Positions 1 through 5,598 of a DNA stretch of 10,146 bases are shown here, piece by piece. The translations under genes and the position numbers were made by a program. The stretch is from positions 1 to 10,146 of the forward strand of contig JAQVWW010000012.1 of the NCBI GenBank assembly GCA_028709505.1, read 5' to 3'. This stretch comes from Eubacteriales bacterium. Its GTDB lineage: Bacteria > Bacillota > Clostridia > Christensenellales > UMGS416. Every line of letters begins with the position of its first letter. Position 1 is the stretch's first letter. Under the pieces are notes generated by a model that was given only the letters and a program-made list of their open reading frames with translations, made no database searches and was not told where the DNA came from.

Positions 1-1176
1 ATCTTTCAGCTCTGGTTGTCCGTTTGCAAAGGGGTCGCGGATTAAATTGTATTTCCCGATAATCTGAGAGGTATCCTTGACGTTCCACGCCCTGAGCACA
101 GCCTCATTAACAAAAACGATGTCACCATTTCTCCCAAATATCTGAATGGGAATCGGAAAAAGCTCGGCAACTCCAAAAAGCTGCCCCTCTGATTCATAAA
201 TGGGATTAAAATCAATTATGGGCTTGCTTTGTTCTGACTGTTTCCTGTTATCGCATACGTCAGCCTGTAATGTCTTTCTGTATTCGGAGGGTGTCATCCC
301 CATCTTTTTTTTGAAGGCTTCTGCAAAGCCGCCATTATAATCAGCACCGCAGGATGCAAATGCCTCGCTGATATTTAGGGTTAAATCCCCCAGAGTTTCA
401 CAGATCTTTTCAATCTTAATCTCCCTATAATAACTATACGGTGTTGTGCCAAAAAAGCTCTTAAACAAGCGCGTCAGATGGTGACGGGATAATCCGGCGT
501 GATCCCCGATTTTGTCTAAATCAAAATCATCCGGCCAGTGAGTGTCAATGTATTCCTTGGCCTTGATGGCATCCAGCCTCGACTGATAGATACGCCTTGT
601 CATGAATACCGTAATCACATAGGCAACTGTTCCATCCTTGTGGAGTAGAGGAAGGCTCAAAATATCTTGATACATCTCATGCTTGATGGGATTTCCTCGC
701 CGGGACCGATAGCGATTGTCGATTTCCCCAAAGGGCATTCTTACATCATAAACGGAGAGAATCTCTCCGGAAAACACACACTCTAAATAATCTTTAAGAC
801 CCAGCTTTCCGCTAATAAAGGGGTCTTGAATAACGTTGAATTTTCCGATGATATCCGAAGGATTTGGGATGTGAAATAATTCTAAAAACACCTTGTTCAC
901 AAACAGGCAAACACCGTCAGGAGAAAACACCTCCATCGGAATGGGAAAAAGATCAAGCACAGAAAAAAGGGAATTTTGCCGTACTAAAGGTGTATGGAAG
1001 GAAGGGGCATCTTTTTTCCTACGCCTATCTTGGGGTTTAGAAGAAGTCTCCGGTATCAGCCACATATGACCTTTTCTAACAGCCCCTTCAATACGCCCAG
1101 AGGCCAAATGATATGTAATCGAGCGGGCGGACACTCCCCATTTCTCCGCCGCTTCGGCGACTGTGATATAGTCCAT
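1..1176 (-). CDS. AraC-family regulator with N-terminal excisionase-like HTH and two PAS domains (3' end missing)
   Basis: The frame is open from ATG at 1176 to the left edge (392 codons, no stop), so the C-terminus lies outside the window. The start is fixed by AAGGAGG at 1184-1190, seven bases upstream. Residues 2-45 form a small DNA-binding module of excisionase/MerR type (ITVAEAAEKWGVSARSI, then a GHMWLIP wing). Residues about 70-195 are a PAS-like sensor (LFPIPMEVF, IIGKFNVIQDPF). Residues about 202-300 are an AraC-type double HTH (AGLSRHHLTRLFKSFFG; second half ending MGMTPSEYRK). From about 331 a second PAS copy begins (LFPIPIQIF, IIGKYNLIRDPF), so the sensor is duplicated around the AraC domain. 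It probably acts as a cytoplasmic ligand-responsive transcription factor; ligand and targets are unknown. Having the AraC domain in the middle is unusual. It is AT-richer than the genes to the right, which may mean transfer. Confidence 0.9.
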   Translation of the reverse strand, partial: MDYITVAEAAEKWGVSARSITYHLASGRIEGAVRKGHMWLIPETSSKPQDRRRKKDAPSFHTPLVRQNSLFSVLDLFPIPMEVFSPDGVCLFVNKVFLELFHIPNPSDIIGKFNVIQDPFISGKLGLKDYLECVFSGEILSVYDVRMPFGEIDNRYRSRRGNPIKHEMYQDILSLPLLHKDGTVAYVITVFMTRRIYQSRLDAIKAKEYIDTHWPDDFDLDKIGDHAGLSRHHLTRLFKSFFGTTPYSYYREIKIEKICETLGDLTLNISEAFASCGADYNGGFAEAFKKKMGMTPSEYRKTLQADVCDNRKQSEQSKPIIDFNPIYESEGQLFGVAELFPIPIQIFGRNGDIVFVNEAVLRAWNVKDTSQIIGKYNLIRDPFANGQPELKD

Positions 1177-1209
1177 CCCTCACCCTCCTTCCGCAATGTC
1201 TGCAATTGA

Positions 1210-1238
1210 ATTATATTTCCTTACACAGAAGAATACAA
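1210..1238 (-). promoter_or_regulatory. Promoter of the AraC/PAS regulator
   Basis: On the minus strand a perfect -10 TATAAT (1210-1215) is preceded by exactly 17 bases and a weak -35 TTGTAT (1233-1238, 3 of 6 matches to TTGACA). Transcription would start near 1203, giving a leader of under 30 bases before the strong ribosome site. The weak -35 would suit an activated promoter. It lies just upstream of the cupin remnant on the other strand. Confidence 0.55.
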
Positions 1239-1261
1239 GGATTCACGATGATGTTTTATGA

Positions 1262-1414
1262 AGGACTGCCCTTGGCTTGGACGAACAGAATATACATGAA
1301 TATGAATCTGGCACTCTTCTAAAGATTTCATCCCAAACAAAAACGAGTATAAAGAATCTGCATGATGAAACATTAGAATTAATTGCTGTGAAGGCTCCTG
1401 CCCCAAAAAGCTGA
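1262..1414 (+). pseudogene. C-terminal remnant of a small cupin-domain protein
   Basis: Fifty codons are open from just after an in-frame TGA (1259-1261) to TGA at 1412-1414. The peptide contains ESGTLLKI, TKTSIKNLHDETLELIAVKAPAPKS and its end fits the last strands of small single-domain cupins: a Gly turn, then the 'SIKN, DETLEL, AVKAP' pattern just before the C-terminus. The usual N-terminal half with the HxH metal motif is absent. The same frame continues upstream of the TGA to an ATG at 1196 with no Shine-Dalgarno site, and that part overlaps the divergent regulator's promoter. It is therefore most likely a truncated, dead gene. The family call comes from pattern only and the match is short. 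Confidence 0.42.
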
Positions 1415-1652
1415 GAGTTAAGAATTGGAAGCACGAAAAATAGTATTGCAGATTATTGGCTTGTTTATGTATCAGAGGTGTTCACCCAACAAACAGGGAC
1501 AGGGATACCAGGTGCATTTTGTATCAAACTCGTGTTCTTTGCCAATTCATACCCTCGCTTGCGATACATACTTGCGCTCGCGATTACTACACCTGTGCTT
1601 TCGATTGTCGGTAAAAGGTTTCATCGTATCAAAAATATCAGCCTTTGCCACA
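1415..1652. other. AT-rich spacer without a convincing gene
   Basis: Short frames exist on both strands but none has a Shine-Dalgarno site or a recognisable family. One minus-strand stretch of about 48 codons (about 1466-1610, including GVVIASASMYRKRGYELAKN) has protein-like composition but no start. It could be a relic. It lies between the cupin remnant and the strong two-way terminator. Confidence 0.4.
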
Positions 1653-1696
1653 AAAAACGGCTTAAAACCTAGTGTTTTAGGCCGCTTTTCTTTTTT
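1653..1696. terminator. Strong rho-independent terminator, probably working in both directions
   Basis: Arms 1653-1668 and 1674-1689 form a 16-base stem with one mismatch and one G-T wobble around the loop CTAGT. On the plus strand it is followed by C and six T (1691-1696). On the minus strand the arm is followed directly by six T (complement of 1652-1657). On the minus strand it lies about 100 bases beyond the recombinase remnant, a usual place for an integrase terminator. On the plus strand it could end transcripts coming through the cupin remnant. Confidence 0.75.
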
Positions 1697-1797
1697 ACAC
1701 TCAATTAATACCCCAGTTTGTGCGGATTTGCGCAGCCGCCTATTCGGATAGCCGCTGCAATATATCAGCCGACACGGCCGAAACTTGCTACCGCCCA

Positions 1798-2073
1798 CTA
1801 TGCTATACATCGTAATATTACTCGCCGATAAAGGCGGCACTGCTGTGCCGTATCGCTTCTGCAATCGCCGCATCGTCTGCGCCGGCCCTGCATGAGAGCA
1901 GTGGCAAACATGCGCCGGAATGCATTTGTACCCGTACTTCTGCCGAGCGTCTTGCCGGACGCCCGCTTATGCATGCAGCATATTGCCCGCGGGTTCATTG
2001 GGCTTCTAAAACCATCGGGGAAAACGAAGTTGTTATCCCGCCAATACTTGCCAAAGGCGTACATTGTATCCAA
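1798..2073 (-). pseudogene. Decayed tyrosine recombinase (phage-type integrase), C-terminal part
   Basis: One minus-strand frame reads NNFVFPDGFRSPMNPRAI, then FRRMFATALMQ. This matches the 'VFPD.. G.PMNP' segment and the LRHTFAT-type box of tyrosine recombinases. The frame then turns into nonsense. Removing one G from a GGG run (complement of about 1884-1888) restores MQAGADDAAIAEAIRHSSAAFIGE. That is the expected continuation: 'GAD' turn, helix, and a GHSS-type box with the catalytic His kept. A stop (1818-1820) then precedes YYDV, the expected place of the catalytic Tyr. The N-terminal domain and first catalytic Arg are missing. It is thus 5'-truncated, frameshifted and nonfunctional. It marks a past integration event. 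The reading rests on motif order only. Confidence 0.5.
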
Positions 2074-2300
2074 TCATTGTAGGTATGTAATCAAGGAAAG
2101 ACTGACAAAGAAAGCGGCAGCGGGGCTTTACCTTGTCCTAGCGGGAACGGTGGCAATGCTGATAGAAGGATTGGGGCGATAGCAACGGGTTGAAATGCCA
2201 TTATGTTGATTTGCCCGTGTGCGCGCATGAATTGTGCAGGGATTCCCAAATAAAAGGATGCTCACCCATATGTTTGCTGCTGGCAGGCAGCGCCCGCACG
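2074..2300. other. Spacer with a possible relic of a small membrane protein
   Basis: No complete gene is supported. On the plus strand 2102-2182 encodes LTKKAAAGLYLVLAGTVA and then MLIEGLGR before a stop. This is a lysine-rich start followed by a hydrophobic helix, as in tiny membrane proteins of clostridial mobile elements. An AAGGAAAG sequence (2093-2100) sits just before it, but the first codon would be CTG, so it may be a start-lost relic. I see nothing else here. Confidence 0.25.
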
Positions 2301-2337
2301 AAAATTCGTAAACCCCTTGAGTGGTTTGCGAATTTTT
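2301..2337. terminator. Long hairpin, probable two-way terminator
   Basis: Arms 2301-2314 and 2323-2336 pair over 14 bases with one T-G wobble around the loop CCTTGAGT. The stem ends in A/T pairs (AAAATTCG with CGAATTTT), so either strand ends in a short T run (five T on plus, four on minus). No intact gene ends beside it on either strand. It may be left over from the decayed element. Confidence 0.55.
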
Positions 2338-2858
2338 ATACCTGAAATGGGCGTCATTTGAATCAACGAAGCATTGCAGCCGGCAGGGCCGGCAGCCAAT
2401 ATCGCATATCCTGTCGGAATGCTCCGCGATATTGTTGCGGCCGCTGCAAAACCGATACCAAAATGGCCAGGACGCCCGGACATCTCATCAAAAGGCACCG
2501 ATGCTTGCAGAACAGTTCGTTTCTTTCAGCATGCGTAATAAGATAAAAGCTCCCTAGGTGCGACAGCGGCTTTTGCCCAAAGTTCTGCCCGCAGCGCTCA
2601 TCAAACAGCCAGCTTTTGGGCGGTGCGCCGCCTGTGACGGGAATGAGCATCCGCGTATTTTTCGGACGGCATAGGACGGCGGTGCGGCGCCGAGCCACAA
2701 CGCCAAAATCCGATGCCGGCGCTTTATTTTGCGTTTACATTGATTTTTTGGCTGTCCCGGCAACGGTATGGCAACGCGCCGGAAGACGGCTGTGCCGGGC
2801 GAACGCAGCGAGGAGGGCGCGGACGGCGATAATTTTTTATTTCCATATAAATGCTGCG
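2338..2858. other. GC-rich region without an identifiable gene
   Basis: Several overlapping frames are open on both strands, as expected from base composition, but none has a Shine-Dalgarno site plus a recognisable product. One plus-strand stretch (about 2366-2530, including VGMLRDIVAAAAKPIPKWPG) and one minus-strand stretch (2262-2498, including IPTGYAILAAGPAG) look protein-like. They overlap each other and cannot both be genes. I treat the region as noncoding or degraded. Confidence 0.4.
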
Positions 2859-2887
2859 TAGACAGCGCCTTTTCTTTGGGATATGAT
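2859..2887 (+). promoter_or_regulatory. Sigma-A-type promoter of the four-helix membrane protein
   Basis: TAGACA (2859-2864, 5 of 6 matches to TTGACA), a 17-base spacer, then TATGAT (2882-2887, 5 of 6 matches to TATAAT). Transcription would start near 2894, 40 bases before the ATG at 2934. AAAGGAG at 2916-2922 lies within this leader. Confidence 0.65.
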
Positions 2888-2933
2888 GGGGGAAAGAGCG
2901 CTGCCATGATGCAATAAAGGAGCTGAAAAGAAC

Positions 2934-3413
2934 ATGACGAGACGTGAAAACATTGAAAAAATATTTGAGGGGTCGAGAAAGCAGTTGCTGGCGTTGGTGG
3001 GTTTTTCGGCGGCAAATCTCTTGCTTGGCTTGTTCAATGCCAACATCACTTTTTTGTTCTCGGCGTCGTTTCCGCAGTTCGTGCTGGAGCTGGGAAAGAT
3101 CCTATGGCAGGATTTTGGCAGCCCCACGCCCTTCCTCATTGCTCTTGTCCTATCGCTTGCCCTCATCGCTTTATATGGAATATGCTATCTGCTGGCGAAA
3201 AAACGCAGGGCGTTTATGGCGGCTGCGCTGGCCCTTTTTACCTTGGATACGTTATTTTTGCTATGGACGCTGATGCAGGGATTTGATTGGTCGGCTTTGT
3301 TTGATATCGGTTTTCACGTGTGGGTAATGTTTTTCCTGATAATGGGTACCAAAGCCTGGTTGGACTTAAGAAGCCTGCCTGCCGACGAACCGGAGAGTAC
3401 AGAAACCGTTTAG
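2934..3413 (+). CDS. Four-helix integral membrane protein of unknown function
   Basis: This 159-residue protein begins at an ATG with AAAGGAG (2916-2922) eleven bases upstream. A charged amphipathic start (MTRRENIEKIFEGSRKQ) is followed by four predicted membrane helices at about 17-37, 65-88, 93-113 and 121-142. The longest non-membrane segment, about 38-64, lies between helices 1 and 2. The C-terminus (LPADEPESTETV) is acidic and soluble. Similar small proteins with 'FLFSAS.P' after helix 1 and a conserved 'LFHVW'-like patch in the last helix occur as uncharacterised proteins in clostridia; here the patch is FDIGFHVWVMFF. I cannot assign a function. There is no transporter or enzyme motif. 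It has its own promoter, and a 366-base gap follows, so it is probably monocistronic. Confidence 0.85.
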   Translation: MTRRENIEKIFEGSRKQLLALVGFSAANLLLGLFNANITFLFSASFPQFVLELGKILWQDFGSPTPFLIALVLSLALIALYGICYLLAKKRRAFMAAALALFTLDTLFLLWTLMQGFDWSALFDIGFHVWVMFFLIMGTKAWLDLRSLPADEPESTETV

Positions 3414-3769
3414 CCGTAGACGGGAAGAGCGCCAGGGTGGCTTTGCCGAAAGCGTCGCCGGCGCTGTTGCCAGCGCTCACGATGCTTTGATCCGTGCGTC
3501 AAGGCGGGAAGATGCAGGCCTGTTCGCATGACGCGGATGGCTTTGCTTGCTGTCTCCGGCGCTTACGTATAGGGTTTGCCGCCGCGGCAAGCGCCCGTAT
3601 CGGCGGTTTGCGTGCGCTTTTCCAAAAACCACATCCTATCCGGCCCAGCCTTTACAAAGCGTGGCCGGCACCTGTTCTTATCTTGCGGGGCTTTGCAACA
3701 CTCCTGCGCGGCGAAAAGTAAATTTTTTACGCGGTACCCTTTATGAAAAAATCGAAACGGACGATGGCC
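3414..3769. other. GC-rich intergenic region
   Basis: No gene is supported on either strand; the open frames lack starts with ribosome sites and resemble no family. Minor structure seen: GCGCTG-TTGC-CAGCGC near 3460-3478 and GTAAA-TTT-TTTAC at about 3718-3730. No clear terminator follows the membrane protein, and no promoter with both boxes could be found for the peptidase gene at 3780. Confidence 0.4.
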
Positions 3770-3779
3770 GAGGTGCAAA

Positions 3780-4412
3780 ATGAAACTCTATTTGTCCTCC
3801 TATAAGCTGGGGAATAGTACCGATGCGCTCAAAGAATGGATCAGCGAAAACGGCAATCGGATGGCGCTGATACCCAACGCCCGCGATGCGTATCCCGACG
3901 GCGCGCAAAAAGAACGGGGCATTGGCGACGACGTGCAAGCGCTGCAAGAGGTGGGCTTTGCGGTGACGGTCGTCTCTCTAACCGATTATTTCGGGAAGGC
4001 GCAACGGATGCGGGCGGATTTAAAAGAGTTCCGTGCATTTTTCGCCATCGGCGGCAACACGTTTGTGCTGCGCCAAGCGATGCGGCAAAGCGGCTTTGAT
4101 ACGTACCTGAAAGAATTGTCTGTGCTCAAACCGTATCTGTATGGTGGGTACAGTGCGGGCATCTGCCTGCTGGCTCCCCATATGCAGGGGTTGGAGTTGG
4201 TGGACGATCCGACGGCGAACCCCTACGGCTGCGCGCCAATATATGCAGGCCTTGGGTTGATAGAGTATCTGCCGGTACCCCATTATCAGTCGGATCACCC
4301 CGAGTCACAAGCCGTAAACGACGTTGTGGCATTCTTGCGCGGCAACGGCGTAAAGCACGTCACGCTGCGCGATGGCGACGTCATCGTGGCCGATACCTGC
4401 CGGGCCCCGTAA
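3780..4412 (+). CDS. Peptidase S51 (dipeptidase E-like) family protein
   Basis: The 210-residue protein starts at ATG 3780, with GAGGTG at 3770-3775 four bases upstream. An in-frame TGA at 3744 with no start codon after it rules out a longer start. The S51 family has a class-I glutamine-amidotransferase-like fold with a Ser in place of the usual nucleophilic Cys. Seen here: the substrate-loop motif IGGNTFVLRQAM (about 90-101), the nucleophile elbow GGYSAGICLLAP with Ser125, an acidic pair D142/D143 suitable for the triad acid, and His168 in VPHYQSDHPES. The length fits this group (about 200-230). Known members cleave N-terminal Asp-X dipeptides or related peptides such as cyanophycin products. 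This one has no signal peptide, so it is probably a cytoplasmic peptidase. The exact substrate cannot be told. A terminator follows directly. Confidence 0.9.
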   Translation: MKLYLSSYKLGNSTDALKEWISENGNRMALIPNARDAYPDGAQKERGIGDDVQALQEVGFAVTVVSLTDYFGKAQRMRADLKEFRAFFAIGGNTFVLRQAMRQSGFDTYLKELSVLKPYLYGGYSAGICLLAPHMQGLELVDDPTANPYGCAPIYAGLGLIEYLPVPHYQSDHPESQAVNDVVAFLRGNGVKHVTLRDGDVIVADTCRAP

Positions 4413-4428
4413 CGGCGATACATTTTTT

Positions 4429-4449
4429 GCCGGCCGGGCCGGCTTTTTT
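4429..4449 (+). terminator. Rho-independent terminator of the S51 peptidase gene
   Basis: The 15-base GC-rich palindrome GCCGGCCGGGCCGGC (4429-4443) is followed by six T (4444-4449), starting 17 bases after the stop codon. With a five-base loop it forms a 5-bp all-GC stem. There is no T run in the minus direction. Confidence 0.8.
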
Positions 4450-4492
4450 GTGCCCGGTCCGCCAAAATGTCTGCGATTGTACGCAAGCCGTC

Positions 4493-4520
4493 AGCGGCGG
4501 GAAATATTAAACCCGCCGCT
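4493..4520. repeat. Perfect inverted repeat, 9-base arms
   Basis: AGCGGCGGG (4493-4501) and CCCGCCGCT (4512-4520) flank the AT-only loop AAATATTAAA. No T run follows, so it is a poor terminator. It could be a spare hairpin behind the peptidase gene or a protein site. A second exact palindrome, GCCGGCGCGGCGCCGGC, lies at 4617-4633. The intervening sequence holds no gene. Confidence 0.5.
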
Positions 4521-4666
4521 TCTTGCCGCTGCAACCGCACCGGTTACCGCGCAACGTTGCCGTTGCCAACAAAGGCCGGCCCCTGCCCAATAGCCCGGCA
4601 TCGTTCGGATGGCAAAGCCGGCGCGGCGCCGGCAATATAGTCCGGTATGGCCGCAATATTTTAAAA

Positions 4667-4695
4667 TTGTCTTCGCGGGCCGGCCATGGTACCAT
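4667..4695 (+). promoter_or_regulatory. Candidate extended -10 promoter for the DUF2284 gene
   Basis: TTGTCT (4667-4672, 4 of 6) is followed by exactly 17 bases and TACCAT (4690-4695, 4 of 6). TG one base before the -10 makes an extended -10 (TGGTACCAT), which often compensates for weak boxes. Transcription would start near 4702, giving a leader of about 215 bases. Confidence 0.4.
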
Positions 4696-4917
4696 AGGGT
4701 CAGACGCAATGCGTCAAGAGCCGCCTGCGCGGAGGACGCGGCGTAGCGCAGGGTGCGCAACGGCAGTCGCAGGGCACGGGATTATGGAAAGCAGGCCGAA
4801 GCCTTTGCCAAAGCAAGGATGACGGCAGTTTTTGTATGCGCCTTGGCCGGCACACGGGAAACGTCCGCGTCGCCGGCGCGGCAAAACGACCGTATCAACA
4901 TACAGGAGGACAGACGT
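4696..4917 (+). other. Long GC-rich leader upstream of the DUF2284 gene
   Basis: About 220 bases lie between the candidate promoter and the ATG at 4918. They include a short hairpin GACGC-AAT-GCGTC (about 4702-4714) and several self-complementary GC blocks. I could not match it to a known riboswitch consensus, cobalamin included. The reading frame is open upstream through 4753, but the first strong ribosome site is at 4904-4910, so I read this stretch as untranslated. Confidence 0.35.
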
Positions 4918-5460
4918 ATGCCAGAAGAGAAAGCCGCCCTCATACAAGAGGCGCTGGATTGTGGTTTTTCCCAGGCCGGGGAGCTGAATGTCGCCGCGCT
5001 GGAATTTATGCCCGAGGTGCGGGATATGTGCCGCGCCGATCGCTGCCATCAATACGGCAAGAATTGGCGCTGCCCGCCGGGATGCGGCAGCATTGAGGAG
5101 GCCGCCGCGCGCGCCGCGCAGTATTCCTACGGCATTCTGGTGCAGACCATTGGCCATATGGAGGATAATTTTGATTACGAAACCATGCAGCAGACCGGCG
5201 AAACGCATAAGCAGAACTTTGCCACGCTGGTCGATCGGGTAAAGGAACGCCATCCGGATATGCTGCCCATGGGTGCGGGCACCTGCACGCTGTGCGAAAC
5301 CTGCACGTATCCCGACGCGCCCTGCCGCTATCCCGATAAATCCATCGCGTCGATGGAAGCCTATGGCCTGTGGGTTAGCCGCGTATGTGAGCTTTCGAAC
5401 ATCCCCTACAACAACGGCAAGCTGACCATCACCTATACCAGCTGCTACCTGCTTAAATAA
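4918..5460 (+). CDS. DUF2284 family cysteine-rich, predicted metal-binding protein
   Basis: This 180-residue protein starts at ATG 4918 behind AGGAGGA (4904-4910), seven bases away. That site is much better than anything near the upstream in-frame GTG at 4753. Cysteines come in two clusters. The first is C38, C43, C52 and C56, around NWRCPPGC, the hallmark of DUF2284. The second is C123, C126, C129 and C136 (CTLCETCTYPDAPC), a ferredoxin-like spacing. C157 and C176 follow. Eight cysteines in two groups of four suit two iron-sulfur clusters or metal sites; this is inference. There is no signal peptide or membrane segment, so it is cytoplasmic. The biochemical role of the family is not established. 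It appears to be a single-gene unit with its own leader and a terminal hairpin. Confidence 0.9.
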   Translation: MPEEKAALIQEALDCGFSQAGELNVAALEFMPEVRDMCRADRCHQYGKNWRCPPGCGSIEEAAARAAQYSYGILVQTIGHMEDNFDYETMQQTGETHKQNFATLVDRVKERHPDMLPMGAGTCTLCETCTYPDAPCRYPDKSIASMEAYGLWVSRVCELSNIPYNNGKLTITYTSCYLLK

Positions 5461-5491
5461 GCGCAACCGGGCGCTTAGCACCCGGTTGCGC
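5461..5491. terminator. Strong GC hairpin between convergent genes
   Basis: GCGCAACCGGG (5461-5471) and CCCGGTTGCGC (5481-5491) form a perfect 11-bp stem with a nine-base loop, starting directly after the TAA of the DUF2284 gene. On the plus strand no T run follows. On the minus strand it is followed by TTATTT, so it may end readthrough from the regulator that converges from the right. A competing hairpin (TAAGCGC 5458-5464 with GCGCTTA 5471-5477) shares its bases. Confidence 0.6.
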
Positions 5492-5598
5492 TATACTGCC
5501 GGCCAACCGCGAGGGCTATATAAAAACAAAACGTTATGTTTATAAAAATGTATGCCAACATCGGCTAATGCAAGAGGAAGGTTTTTAGTCAGAACCCG

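Noticed and set aside
1892..2182. 96-codon plus-strand reading frame
   Set aside because: Its first part is antisense to the recombinase relic. Only the last 26 codons look protein-like and these are reported as a weak relic.
2554..3015. 153-codon minus-strand reading frame
   Set aside because: It overlaps the start and promoter of the membrane protein, has no ribosome site, and its composition (many P, S and R) is that of an antisense shadow.
3494..3721. Small reading frames between the membrane protein and the peptidase
   Set aside because: They are rich in Arg, Cys and Ala from GC bias, overlap one another, and have no ribosome site.
4429..4860. GCCGGC palindromes as a repeat family
   Set aside because: The six-base motif recurs often between genes, but flanking sequences differ, so base composition explains it better than a REP-like element.
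4753..4917. Longer start (GTG 4753) for the DUF2284 protein
   Set aside because: No ribosome site precedes it and the extra 55 residues do not look like the family. AGGAGGA at 4904-4910 marks ATG 4918.
4714..5481. 255-codon minus-strand reading frame opposite the DUF2284 gene
   Set aside because: It is antisense to a gene with clear conserved cysteine motifs. Open antisense frames are usual in GC-rich genes.
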